Shown here: piece by piece, positions 1-10,474 of the stretch
How the letters are laid out: every line of letters starts with the position of its first letter
Numbering within the stretch: the stretch's first letter is position 1
Source of the DNA: Callorhinus ursinus
Lineage: Eukaryota > Chordata > Mammalia > Carnivora > Otariidae
Reading direction: 5' to 3'
Assembly: GCF_003265705.1 (NCBI RefSeq)
Contig: NW_020313057.1
Span: 7,986,450 to 8,050,449, forward strand
Length of the DNA: 64,000 nucleotides
The notes under the pieces: generated by a model
What the model was told of the DNA's origin: nothing
The model's database searches: none
Seen by the model: the letters and a program-made list of their open reading frames with translations, nothing else
Program-made: the position numbers and the translations under genes

Positions 1-77
1 TCGATCCTGGGACTCCAGGATCATGACCTGAGCCGAAGGCAGTCACTTAACCAACTGAGCCACCCAAGCACCCCCCC
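1..77 (-). mobile_element. Can-SINE head, cut by window edge
   Basis: Reverse-strand tRNA-derived head of a carnivore SINE. Read on the minus strand it starts 'ggtgcttgggtggctcag' at 77 and runs through the A box and the B-box region before leaving the window at base 1. The body and tail lie outside. The linked bases (gact...gcct..., 'ctggagtccc') are those of the class A heads also seen at 3198 and 60869. Confidence 0.9.
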
Positions 78-372
78 TTTCTTGACCACTCCATGTCATT
101 TGCACACACAGTTATTATGACCAAAATGGCCCTTATTCACCCAAACAACAGCTTCCAACACCTTGCCAACAACCTTCACCCTCCTATTATGTAGAAGAGG
201 TGACACCAAGTGGCAAATGCCGAGCCAGGGCGCTGGACTTGAAGATGAAAGCAGAATAAGGTTCTACCCATGACTTAGTGTGTGGCAAGGGAGCAAGGTC
301 TTGAGTCTAACAAATGACCATTTGCTCCAGTACAGTGTGGCCTGTGTGCTATATTCCAGACACTTTATGTAG

Positions 373-757
373 CACAGTGTTATAGCGGAGTTATCCCTCC
401 CCTCAAATTCCTATGTGAAGTCCTAACTCCCAGGACCTCAGAAGGTGACTGTATTTGGAGATAAGGCCTTGGAAGAGGTAAATAAGGTAAAATGAGGTCA
501 TATGGGTGGACCCTAATCCAATATGACCAGTGTCCTCGTAACAAGACATTAGGACACAGGCAAGAGGAAACAGGAACACCGCGTGGAGACACAGGGAGAA
601 GGCGGCCTTCTACAAGCCAAGGAGAGAGACCACCGAAGAAAGAACCCTGTCCACACCTTGATCTTGGACTTCCAGCCTCCAGAGGGTGAGAAAATAAATG
701 TCTGTGATTTGAACCCCCCAAGGGACTTGATTATGGCAGTCCTGGCAAACTAATACA
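373..757 (+). mobile_element. ERVL-MaLR LTR, MLT1A-like
   Basis: The order of recognisable blocks fits a MaLR solo LTR: 'gaagtcctaactcccag', 'gtgactgtatttggagataa', 'aatgaggtcat', 'ccctaatccaatatgacc', 'caccttgatcttggacttc', then 'gagaaaataaat' (with a polyadenylation-type AATAAA) and the terminal 'ggcaaactaatac'. These are remembered consensus blocks; the sub-family is uncertain. No internal retroviral region flanks it. Short open frames on both strands in this stretch are not genes. Confidence 0.8.
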
Positions 758-1406
758 CAAAAGGTGTCCTTATTTAGTAGGATGCTCCAATTTAAGTTTT
801 TTCTGCCCTCCCCTAAGGAAAGCAAAGTTCTCTATTCCACACCCCAGTCATGAGTGTTTACTCCACCCTGTTCTAAAGCGATAGTGATAAATATTTCCAT
901 GCAGGATATTTTTCACTCTGGAGACACTATAATTGGTTCTAAAGAGAAGTACTTTCCAGACTAAGGGCTGCTGCCTTAATATGTGCCATATGAGAATGTA
1001 AGGCATAAAGCATGAAATACTTTAAAAATTACATAGGATTGAGAGGCAAGTGCAATGCAGTAGAATTTGGAGTAACTTACTGGGCGGGTATCCATTTGGT
1101 GCAAAGCACTGAGTATACAGAGGTACTGTGTGAAATAGAAAGGTAAATATGGCATCATTCCAGCCATGCAAAGTTCACCGTCTCACATGGGAAAAGAAAC
1201 GTGTGACAGTTGTCTTTTGGACAATTGGGGGGTCATCTCATTCAAGTAGGGACACTTCAATCTGCCTGAAATGGATCTTAATTTTTCAGCCAGAGAGGAC
1301 TCTGTTTTCTAAATTCTTTACTATAAGATTGAATAGGAAACTCCCCCCCAACACTTTTTTAGTGTCAAATAATGGAAACCACCTTGTTTCAAATATGGGA
1401 GTAAAA
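758..1406. other. Unassigned AT-rich DNA
   Basis: No repeat, exon or structure recognised. Open frames of about 95 codons or less are at the length expected by chance. Confidence 0.5.
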
Positions 1407-1422
1407 TGTGCTAGATTTTTAT

Positions 1423-1628
1423 TTTATTTTTTTTAAAGATTTTATTTATTTAATTGACAGAGAGAGAGAGAGACAGAGAGAGAGGGAACACAAGCAGGGG
1501 GAGTGGGAGAGGGAGAAGCAGGCTTCCTGCTGAGCAGGGAGCCCGATGCGGGGCTCGATCCCAGGACTCCAGGATCATGACCTGAGCCGAAGGCAGTCGC
1601 TTAACCAACTGAGCCATCCAGGTGCCCC
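1423..1628 (-). mobile_element. Can-SINE, complete, mosaic head and tail
   Basis: Complete minus-strand SINE bounded by a perfect 16-bp target-site duplication 'tgtgctagatttttat' at 1407-1422 and 1629-1644. On the minus strand it has the tRNA-like head with Pol III A and B boxes, a CT-rich body and an AAATAAATAAAATCTTT-type tail. The head belongs to class A ('gcgactgcct', 'ctggagtcc'), but the body carries the 'cttgtgttccctctct...gtcaa' block otherwise seen with class B heads (3594, 50309). Confidence 0.95.
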
Positions 1629-1734
1629 TGTGCTAGATTTTTATAGAACACTGCCTTTGAAAATTGAGATACTCTGGGAAGCTGGTAGCTTTAAAGATTT
1701 TTCTTAGTATTTATAATATACTGAATGCTACTCA

Positions 1735-1895
1735 AAATCCCTGAGATACATTTCCATTTAATATTCCCAACATCTGAAGAATTTGCTTCTGTTGACTCCT
1801 GCATTACAGATAAAGAAAGAGAGATTCGGGGGGGTGGGTAGCTTGTCAAAGATCACAAAACTTCTAAGTAGTGTAGAAAGGCATCAACACTAACG
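1735..1895 (-). mobile_element. MIR fragment
   Basis: Diverged match to reverse-complement MIR: 'cattacagataaagaaagaga' followed by 'gtcaaagatcacaaaacttct', which echo the 'ttacagatgaggaaactgag' and 'caaggtcacacagct' blocks. Weak; edges uncertain. Confidence 0.45.
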
Positions 1896-2435
1896 GGTAG
1901 GAAGAGCTCGTAGGTATCATGTATTACTACCACATTCATTTTTATAATTTGTAACTCAAATAAGTCCTTTTCCCAAACTAAGGTGGCTAAGGAACCAAGG
2001 GACCCTTAAAACAGAGATGTTCTGTGTAAATATTCATTTAGAATTTGGCACAAAATAAGAGTGGAAACATAACTATTTCTAGATAAAGCAAAGCAAAATA
2101 TGCACTTTGGGATTGATTTCCTAATCAAATTATCACCGCAGTACTAACAGCCATGTAATGGGGAATATTTCCTATCAAGGTGACTTCATCTTTAAGCTCC
2201 ATATCAACACTCTTAGAACAAACATAGCCCTTAAAGTTGATAGATTAAATGCTCTGGGGCATTTCTCCACACTTCATGTATCAAGAGATGATGCTATGTT
2301 TTGTATGTACTCATGGTTCATGGATATTGGCCAGCCTCCAATGACAGTCACATTCAGAACACACTGAAAAACACAACCAAACATTGTTTTCATTATACCA
2401 GTTTAGTTGAAAGAAAAGAAAAAAAAAAAGGTTGA

Positions 2436-2622
2436 GGGCGCCTGGGTGGCTCAGTTGGTTAAGCGACTGCCTTCGGCTCAGGTCATGATCATGGAGTCCC
2501 GGGATCGAGCCCCGCATCAGGCTCCCTGCTCCGCAGGGAGTCTGCTTCTCCCTCTGCCCTTCACCCTGCTGGTGCTCTCTCTCTCTCTCTCTCTGAAATA
2601 AATAAAAAAATCTTTAGAAAAT
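2436..2622 (+). mobile_element. Can-SINE, class A
   Basis: Starts 'gggcgcctgggtggctcag', contains a B-box-like 'gggatcgagccccgc', a CT-rich body and an 'aaataaataaaaaaatctt' tail. The target-site duplication is poor: '(a)ngrttga' occurs on both sides, inside an A-rich target at 2418-2435. Its translated frames give a recurrent SINE peptide that is not a protein. Confidence 0.9.
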
Positions 2623-3197
2623 AAGATTGAGAACAAAGTACAAGTGATATCTAAAGTACTAGTGAAATGTGCCAAAGTAAGTTTCAGTTCTAGTGGCACT
2701 CTGCTCCTCTATTAAGATACAAGAAAGACATTCTTGTCTTTAACCAGACCCAATCCCCACACTCCTCAAAAACATGTATTTAGCACTGTTTCTTTTTCAT
2801 TTTATAGACACTGGCTTGAACTCAAATAATAATGATCCAATTAGTGTTCCCTTATTAAGATAGGAAAAATGATTCCATATAATATTTGAGAAATAATATT
2901 CTATGTCTGTTTGGAATTTCAAATTCATAGCTATCGAAATGCAAAATGTGAAGTGAAAAAATTGTAATGATCTAGCTTACTAGAGAAATTTTGACAGTAG
3001 TATAGAACAGCTTACTTTTATTAAAAAAAAAAACACAACAACAGATCATTTCAATTTACTTTGTCTTGTGTTTGCTGCTTAAAGGAGATAATTCATGGAA
3101 AGCATTTGTCAAAGTGCTGAAAACATTGGAGGACTCAAAGTTAACCACTGTTTGTTTGTTTTTTTTAATGGAAGAATTCTTACAGAAAATCAGTTTA

Positions 3198-3397
3198 GGG
3201 TGCCTGGGTGGCTCAGTTGGTTAAGCGACTGCCTTCGGCTCAGGTCATGATCCTGGAGTCCCGGGATCGAGTCCCGCATTGGGCTCCCTGCTCAGCAGGG
3301 AGTCTGCTTCTCCCTCTGACCCTCTTCCCTCTCGTGCTCTCTATCTCTCCATCTCATTCTCTCTCTCAAATAAATAAATAAAATCTTTAAAAAAAAA
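3198..3397 (+). mobile_element. Can-SINE, class A, complete
   Basis: Flanked by a 14-bp target-site duplication 'agaaaatcagttta' (3184-3197) and 'agaaaatcaattta' (3398-3411), one mismatch. Typical class A head, the 'tctgaccctcttccctct' body and an (AAAT)nCTTT-A tail. Confidence 0.95.
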
Positions 3398-3593
3398 AGA
3401 AAATCAATTTAATGTTATTCCTGTGAGGACTAATGGAACTAAAATGTCATGCTATGGAACTTCCCATGAGTTTCTTACTGGCTTTCATAATTCTCAAAAA
3501 CTGACATGATATATGTCCTATATTAGACAGACAATCTTGGGCTGTGAAGATTCAGCTTTTATAACAGGCATTATTAACATAAAGTAAACATTC

Positions 3594-3787
3594 ATGGAGC
3601 ACCTGGGTGGCTCAGTCGTTAAGCATCTGCTTTCAGCTCAGGTCATGATCCCAGGGTCCTGGGATCGAGCCCCACATCGGGCTCCCTGCTCAGAGGGGAG
3701 CCTGCTTCTCCCTCTCCCACTCCCCCCCCCGGCTTGTGTTCCCTCGCTCGCTGTGTCTCTGTCAAATAAATAAAATCTTAAAAAAAA
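3594..3787 (+). mobile_element. Can-SINE, class B, complete
   Basis: Flanked by a perfect 18-bp target-site duplication 'aacataaagtaaacattc' (3576-3593 and 3788-3805), so a rather young insertion. The class B head ('gcatctgctttcagctc', 'cccagggtcctggg') goes with the 'cttgtgttccctcgctcgct' body. An internal run of C's precedes it. Confidence 0.95.
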
Positions 3788-3805
3788 AACATAAAGTAAA
3801 CATTC

Positions 3806-4295
3806 CAACCAGTTACCCTATTAGATATAATCAGTGAAACACAAAAGAACTGAATGAATGTTCTCCATAACAAAATACATGTTCAATGGGAAAAAATTAA
3901 AATTTGTCCATATGTTTTTTTTTTAGTTCAAATTTTGTCACTATCAAGTCCAAGGGACTTTTCCAAAAAAAGGGAAAAAAAAGGGCAAATGTGTTTCTCT
4001 ATTGGCCCATTTATTTGGGTTTGATTTTTCATATAAGGAATCTTCATTTTCATGTTTAAACTATTCTCACCAGTATCTTTAAGAAAATGACAAAGGAGAG
4101 TATGTATGTAAATTAGACCTAAAAATGTAAAAACAATTCTGTATTCATTCTGAGTGTAAAACTAGCTTGTGACATGGATAATATAGGGATGATACATGGA
4201 TGGTAACTAATAAGGATAAATATGAAGTTTCATAAAGGTTGGTGACTTATGCACAGTGGGAATGGCTTTTAGTTTAGAATGAATAGCACCTGCAG
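3806..4295. other. Unassigned DNA
   Basis: AT-rich, with short A/T homopolymers; no gene or repeat recognised. Confidence 0.5.
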
Positions 4296-4999
4296 TGTGA
4301 TTTCCGTTTCCCAGAAGATAAGTGATGTTAAGCATCCTTTCATGTGTCTGTTGGCCATCTGTATGTCTTCTTTGGAAAAATATCTATTGAAATCCTCTTT
4401 CCTATATTTTAATTGTATTTTTTTTTTGTTTTGGGGGTTTTGTTCTTATTTTTTGCTTTTGCTAATGAATTGTATGAGTTCTTTATATATTTTGGATATT
4501 AGCCCTTTATCAGATATATGACTTGCAAATATTTTCTCCCATTCAGTAAGTTGCCTTTTCATTTTGTTGAACGGTTTCCTTTGCTGTGCAACTTTTTAGT
4601 TTGATGTAGACCCCTTGCTTGTTTTTACTTTTGTTGCCATTGCTTGTGGCAACTGATGTCAAGGAGCTTACCACCTATGTTTTCTTCTAAGAGTTTTATG
4701 GTTTCAGGCCTTACATTCAAGTCTTTAATCCATTTTGAGTGAATTTTTGTGTTTGGTGTAACATAGTGGTCCAGTTTCATTCTTTTGTATGTAGCCATCC
4801 AGTTTTCCCAACACTATTCATTGAAGAGACTGTCCTTTCTCCATTGTATATTCTCGCCTCCTTTGTCATAAATGAATTGGCCATATATGTGTGGGTTTAT
4901 TTCTGGGCTATTCTTTCCCATAAATTTATGTGTTTGTTTTATGCCAGAACCTTACTGTTTTGATTACTATAGCTTGGTAATATAGTTTGAAATCTTTAG
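4296..4999 (-). pseudogene. L1 ORF2 C-terminal fragment
   Basis: Reverse complement of L1 ORF2 downstream of the reverse transcriptase core. Left to right it runs from the 'gatgttaagcatcctttcatg' region backwards through 'ctttgctgtgcaactttttag' and 'gtgtttggtgtaacatagtgg' to 'gattactatagcttggtaata'. The frame is broken by stops and indels, so no protein is made. No endonuclease or YxDD catalytic region is present and the 3' UTR and poly(A) are missing on the left. It abuts the GC-rich 5'-type L1 sequence at about 5000 in the same orientation, so both may be one element with an internal deletion. Confidence 0.85.
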
Positions 5000-6370
5000 G
5001 CCTCTAAATGTGTGCCAAACCTGACACCCCTCCCTGTGGCCAAAACCCTAGGACAAGCAAACAGGGCTCTTTCAGGGAAAGCCTGGGGGTGTGTCTCAGG
5101 CTGCTGTCTGTGCAATGCTCTAGATTGCACAGAGGTGGGAGCCTGCCAAGAACTCTGTCTTCAATTGTTACAGTCTCATGAGACCCAGGACCCCAAGCCC
5201 CTCTGGCCACCAGAAACCAGCAATCAAGGGACATCCCCTGGGCATCAGCTGCAAAGACGGGGACACCAGACACTTGTAAATCTCCCTTCTAGAAGGTACA
5301 GAAGGGAGTAGCACCGTGCAGCTGGGCAGCTGAAGAGCGGTTGGGGAGGGGCGGAGGGGGGGAGAATAGCACCTGCCCACTGAAGATTAGGGTCAGCCCC
5401 TCGATGCGTCTTCAACCGGAAGCCTGCCCTGCCCACTGCAGCTGTGATGGGAAGCTCACAGGTCTCTCCCAGGAAGACAGAGCTCCTGAGGCTCTTGCTT
5501 CTCACCGTGCCCTGAATGTGGTCGCTGTTTAAGAACTCTTCCACGGTTGGTTATCGTTCTGTGGGACCCGCAAGCCTAAGACTCCCCGGGGCCACCAGAG
5601 CCAGGGCACGTGGAGGTGACCCCCCCCCCCCCGCCCCGTGCAGCCGCAGAAACCTGCCAGGGGGAACACGGGAGCCCCAGACATGTGGAAACGCTCCCCT
5701 CTGGGAGACGATACTGGTGCTCTGGAGAGGGACAGGGGGGCAGCGTGGAGATGGTGCCTGACAGGAAGAAGAAGGAGAACAACACAAAACTTGGGAGAGG
5801 GGACATGGCGCCCCCCAGGAGCAAGGAGGAGGGGAAGCGTGAGGTGGCACCTACTAGTCTTCCTCCTGGAGAGCATGGAGCAGGCTGCTGGATGGACCAC
5901 CAGTGGACGTCTGGCCATCAGGTGGAGGCTCCCCAGCCTGTGCCACGGCCTCCACGCGGGGTTGCACCATGTGAGTCCTCCAGCCTGTGGGGCTCGGCTC
6001 CTGAGCCCCAGCGGTTTTCAAAGCTAGATGTTTGGGGGGCTCATCCCTCAGGTGCAGGTCTTAAAAGTTGCGGGTGCCTGATGTGGGGTGGGAACCATTT
6101 GCTCCTAGGGGAGCAGCTCCAGGTTCTGAGCTGCGGGACAGTGAGCTGCGTGGCGAGGGCTTTTGGCAAGACCGTGTCCCAGCCTCTCTTGCCTGCTTCC
6201 CTGCGCACCGGCTCAACTTCGCTCCATTCCGAGGAGTCCAGCTATCACCAATTTTCAAGTTTTTCTCAGAGGAAGTTGCTCCATATGTCGCTGTGGATTC
6301 TGTGTGTTTCTGGGAGGTGGTGAGTTCAGGGTCTCCTTATGCTACCATCTTGAACTGGGGCCTCCTATGA
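5000..6370 (-). mobile_element. L1 5' UTR-like GC-rich segment
   Basis: A GC-rich block in an AT-rich window. The right end, read on the minus strand, is 'ggaggccccagttcaagatg', resembling the 'ggaggnnccaagatgg' start of mammalian L1 5' UTRs. 'gtgagttcagggtctcctta' and 'gatgtttggggggctcat' match blocks I remember from L1-associated GC-rich repeats. The left end joins ORF2 sequence of the same orientation. It holds a run of 14 C's near 5620 and two diverged tandem units (near 5183-5310 and 5560-5720). Such 5' UTRs normally act as the L1 promoter; activity of this copy is unknown. The assignment is inference from the edge motif and context. Confidence 0.6.
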
Positions 6371-6739
6371 CCTTTAATTTCCGCATGGTGTTTTTTGGTT
6401 CTGAGTTTTCCGGGTTTTAAAAAGCTCGTGAAGATTTTGTGTGTATGCCAGTGCCTCATCTGGTCTTTCTCCTCTGGCTTTTAACTTATAGAATATATTT
6501 AGGAAGGCATTCTGTAGTTTGAGATTACATTTTCTGCTGGCTGTTTTAGGATTTTGTTTGTTTACATTGTACTTTTCTTTTTCAACTTAAATCTCAAAAG
6601 TCTCGCATTTCCCTTCAATTATTTCCACCTTTAAGGTTAAACTTTGCCTTGACATCTAACAGTATGGGCTGGTTCTGCCTGTTTTTTGGGTTTGTTTGTT
6701 TGCTTTAAACTATTTTCTTTTGCATGACTCATTTTGCTA

Positions 6740-7650
6740 AACTAATGTTTAGGATGTTTATCTCATTGTGTGTTATTGTAGGTCACTCTTAGTCTGAATA
6801 TTATTCTGTTGTGTAAATACACCACCCCACTGTTCATCCAGTCTTCTATTGAATGGCTCTTAAGTAGTTTACATTTTATGGCTTTTACGGAAATCCATTC
6901 CTAATGTTAGGAAGACTGTGGCTAGGAACATGCTAGTCTGTCCTACAGTGCATATATGTGTGGGTTTATGTTTGTTAGGTTTGACCTAAGAGTGTAAGAG
7001 TTGTGAATGGTCAATTTTAGTAGGCACTGACGAATAGTTTCCCAGCAGCCTGTGAGTGTTTATGGTTCATTCTCATGCTTTAAAAAATTTAGCACTTCTG
7101 TCTTTTTCTAAATTTAGCCACTCTGGTGAGTGTTGTTATATTTTACTGTGTTTTTCATTTGCATTTCTCTGGTTGTTAATCAAGGTGAACACCTTTCCTG
7201 TGTTTATTTTCCATTTGCGTATAGGTTTTTGATTGCCTTTACAACTCTTTTGTCCAGGGTACTATTGAATTTTCTGTTTCCCATAGTGATTTGTAAGAGC
7301 TCTTTATATATTAAGGATACAAGCCTTTTGTTGGTCGTGCTTCTATATTACAAATGTCTTCTCACACGTTGGGTTTGCTTGATATTATTTTTATGTTTTA
7401 ACAAACAAAAGTTCTTAATTTTGAAGTAGTCCAGTTTACCATTTTTCTTTGTTAGTAATTTTTTTTCCTTTTTAAGAATTATTTGCCTGAACCAAGATAA
7501 CTAAGATATTGTCGTGCAGTTTTGCTAAAGCATAATTTTTTATTGCACCTAAATCTGCCATCCATTAATTTTTTGTTGATAGGATGAGATGAGAACTAAT
7601 TGAGTTTTGTTTATAGGGTGAGGCAGGGATTTAGCTTCCTTTAGTCTGTG
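6740..7650 (-). mobile_element. Old L1 (L1M-type) fragment, part 1
   Basis: Diverged reverse-complement L1 3' region and ORF2: 'atttgcatttctctggttgtt', 'agctctttatatattaaggat', 'aacaaacaaaagttcttaatt' in the expected order. It continues at 8284 after an LTR insertion. Frames are broken. Confidence 0.75.
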
Positions 7651-7654
7651 GATG

Positions 7655-8275
7655 TCCCATTGTGGTGGGTAGAGTCCTCAGTTGCCCTGGGAGATCCCTG
7701 ACCCTGATATCTGGTATAATCTCCTCCCCTAGAGTGTATGGACAATTATAAGTATGATGGATTTTACTCTTGATTAGGTTATGGTATAGCACAAAGGTAA
7801 AGTGATATTTCAGATGTCATTAAGGCCCCAATTCAGTTACTTTGATTTAATTAAAAGGCAGATTATCATAAGTGGATCTAATCAGATGAGCCCTTCCAAG
7901 GGACTTGGCCCTTTTTGAAGGGAGAGATTGAAAGCATGAGCGAAATTCTCCTGCTGGCCTTGAAGGCGTGAACTGCCATTTTGGAGAGGGGCCCATGTAC
8001 GTAAGAACTGGCAGATGGTCTCTATCAGCTGAGGGCCTGAGTTCAACAACCACAAGGAAATGAATTCGAACAACAACCATGTGTGCCTAGAAGAGGACCG
8101 AGAGCCCACAGCCCTGATCAGCGCTTCCAGGGCAGGCTTGGGAGGGCCTGAGCAGAGCCCCAGCTAACCTCTACCTGTGCCCACAAAAACGGTGAGTAAT
8201 AAATTTGGATGGTTCTAAGTGACTAAATGTGTGATAATTTCTTAAGGCACCAGAAAAAAAACTAATGCACTTGTT
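7655..8275 (+). mobile_element. Ancient LTR, MaLR-like, inserted in L1
   Basis: Contains 'gtggatctaatcagatgagcc', 'attctcctgctggccttgaag', a 'gtgagtaataaat' block near the 3' end and terminal 'aaactaatgcac', the layout of an old eutherian MaLR/ERVL LTR. Sub-family not determined. It splits the L1 sequence at 7650 and 8284. No internal viral genes. Confidence 0.6.
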
Positions 8276-8283
8276 CATAGAAA

Positions 8284-8640
8284 GCTATTTATTGAAAAAT
8301 GCACTATTTTTCCCACTGCATTCTGGCAACGCTTTGGTCGTCAGCCCATATAGATGTGTCTGGTTCAGATTCACTGTTGAGTCCGTTGGCTAGTTAGTCA
8401 ATGCTTGTGCTGATACCATGTTATCTTTTTATAGTAAGTCTTGATATCTGGTAGCGTTAAGTCTTTTAGGTTTGTTGTTAGGCTTTAAAGTTTCCTTCGC
8501 AGTTCTTGGTCCTTTGTGTTTCTGTATGAATTTTAGAATAAGCTGGAATTTTTAGAAGAAAAAAATGCCAGAATTTTAATTAGTATAGCATCGAATCTAC
8601 ATAAATGCCTGTAATCCTATCTTTTACCCACAATTTCATC
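8284..8640 (-). mobile_element. Old L1 (L1M-type) fragment, part 2
   Basis: Continuation, further toward the L1 5' side, of the element left of the LTR: 'ttattgaaaaatgcactattt', 'tgctgataccatgttatcttt', 'tgaattttagaataagctgga'. Together with 6740-7650 it is one ORF2 remnant. Confidence 0.7.
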
Positions 8641-9324
8641 TTTTATGTAATATAAATTGATTTCATACTATAAGCAAGAATGAAGTAAATATATTTCTAT
8701 TTCCTGCATATTCCTGCCTTAATTTCACTACCTAATTTCAATATATAAAATTATTTTTCTTAGTCTTTACCTTTATGCTCATATTTATGTATATCCTTCT
8801 AATTTTCATCCTTAATTCATACCATTCATCTCCTTGCTGTAAAAGATGATGAAATCAGTATGTTTACACTATTTTCCACTTTCCTTATGTCTTTCCTCAA
8901 AACTTTTATATTATTTCTGCATTATTAAGGACTATGACATAAACATTCTGTTCTTTGCCCATAAATAACATACTTGTTTTAGATTGCCCTACAGTAAAAT
9001 AAATTCCATGGCATTGCCATTTGTTAGTAGCTTTTCCAGTCATTTTTTGGTTCATTGCATTTTATCCTCCACTGGTTTGTTCCGTTGTTGTTGTTGTTGT
9101 TGTTTAGGAAAGACTTACAGGTTATGGGTTTTAATTTTTTTCATTTTACTGCTTTTTAATATGAGTTACAGTTTGGCTATTTATAAAATTCTTGGTTCAC
9201 ACTTTGTTGCCCTGCATACTTTGGATAGCAGCTCCTCTATTTCCAGGAACTTCATTTTACTCTGGAGAAATTTGAGGTCAGACCAATTCTGACTCCTTTT
9301 GGTCACCAGTCTTCAGATAACGTT
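8641..9324. other. Unassigned AT-rich DNA with (GTT)n
   Basis: A (GTT)n microsatellite lies at about 9084-9103. The rest shows no recognised feature. Confidence 0.5.
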
Positions 9325-9338
9325 TCTCTGTTGTCTTT

Positions 9339-9534
9339 TTTTTTTCTCCAAAGATTTTATTTATTTGACAGAGAGAGACACAGCGAGAGAGGGAACACAA
9401 GGAGGGGGAGTGGGAGAGGGAGAAGCAGGCCTCCCGCGGAGCAGGGAACCCGATGCGGGGCTCGATCCCAGGACCCTGGGATCAAGACTTGAGCTGAAGG
9501 CAGATGCTTAACGACTGAGCCACCCAGGCGCCCC
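9339..9534 (-). mobile_element. Can-SINE, class B, complete
   Basis: Perfect 14-bp target-site duplication 'tctctgttgtcttt' at 9325-9338 and 9535-9548. Class B head with 'cttgtgttccctctct'-type body on the minus strand. Confidence 0.95.
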
Positions 9535-10017
9535 TCTCTGTTGTCTTTGCTGAGCTTTGCAGCTGTACTCAGATATTTCAGATAGTGAGGTTGTTGTCTT
9601 CAACATTTATGAAATAAAGATTTTGCATTTCTGGTGTTCCTTGTTACTTTGGGGTAATACCCAAGTTGAGAAAGCAAAAATACAACTGTACTATGTAACT
9701 TCTAAGCCAGGAAGTATCTATGCTACAGTGTTTCTTTGGTTTGTTCTTATGGGCTATAAATGTGTCTTCACAGACATATATATCTACAAATATATAGATT
9801 TGTTATTATATATTCATATTATATATTGTATATGTATATAATAGTTCTTCTAGTAGGTTTGCAACTTTACTTTTGAATCGGCAAAAGAGATAGCATCCCA
9901 CGGTTACTTAAGTCAGAGAATGTTCTTCTTTACCATGTACGAAACCTTGTATTTAGATGTTACAATTTCCTTTGTTAATAAAAAAGCAACAACTTCAACA
10001 AAATGCCAAAAGTAACA

Positions 10018-10230
10018 GCAGCTACCAAGTATTAAGTAATTACTATGTGCCGAACAATATATTAATCACTTCATAGGCATTGTCACATTTAATCCTCATA
10101 CCAGCTCTGTGCTCTGGTAAATACTAAGGCCTAGCGAAGTGAGGTAAGTTCCTCAGTTGGCAAGTGATGGAGGGGGAGGGGTCCCTGAGCTTCCCGACTT
10201 CAGAGCTTTCACCACCTTGGCTGGCTCCTG
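10018..10230 (-). mobile_element. MIR
   Basis: Reverse-complement MIR: 'ttactatgtgccgaacaat', 'cacatttaatcctcatacca', 'taaggcctagcgaagtgagg', 'cagttggcaagtgatgg'. Nearly full length but diverged. Confidence 0.75.
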
Positions 10231-10246
10231 CTCAGCTAGCATGCAC

Positions 10247-10474
10247 TTTCTTTGTTGGCTCTCCAGAAGCTTTTTAGTTCAGTGTAGTCCCACTTGTTTA
10301 TTTTGTCAAATCCAAAATATCATTAAGATCGATGTCAGGGAGCCTACCACTTATGTTTTCTTCTAAGAGTTTTATGGTCTCAGGTCTTCCATGCAAATCT
10401 TTTTTATCTGTCTTGAGTTATATTTTGTTGGTGTAATATGGTGGCCCAGTTTCATTCTTTTGCATGTGGCTCTC
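10247..10474 (-). mobile_element. Old L1, inverted 5' segment
   Basis: Reverse-strand ORF2 ('cagaagctttttagttcagt' to 'cattcttttgcatgtggct') directly joined at about 10474 to plus-strand ORF2. The arrangement is that of a twin-primed insertion whose 5' part is inverted. About 0.3 kb of ORF2 expected between the two parts is missing. Confidence 0.8.

Noticed and set aside
2407..2601. Recurring peptide 'AWVAQLVKRLPSAQVM'
   Set aside because: It is a translation of the Can-SINE head and appears wherever a SINE lies (for example 46996-47187, 49497-49697); not a protein.
3198..3290. A tRNA gene
   Set aside because: The A and B boxes are those of the SINE head. It lacks a foldable acceptor stem and is followed by the SINE body and tail.
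4279..5376. Shared 12-mer 'aatagcacctgc' at about 4281 and 5365 as a target duplication of the L1
   Set aside because: It does not flank the element on both sides, and many such 12-mer pairs are expected by chance in this window.
5340..6370. CpG island or promoter of a host gene
   Set aside because: GC-rich and open in several frames, but the edge motif and the neighbouring ORF2 sequence point to an L1 5' region. No adjoining exon is visible.
9557..9841. 94-codon hydrophobic frame
   Set aside because: Ends in AT-rich low-complexity DNA; composition explains the hydrophobic residues.
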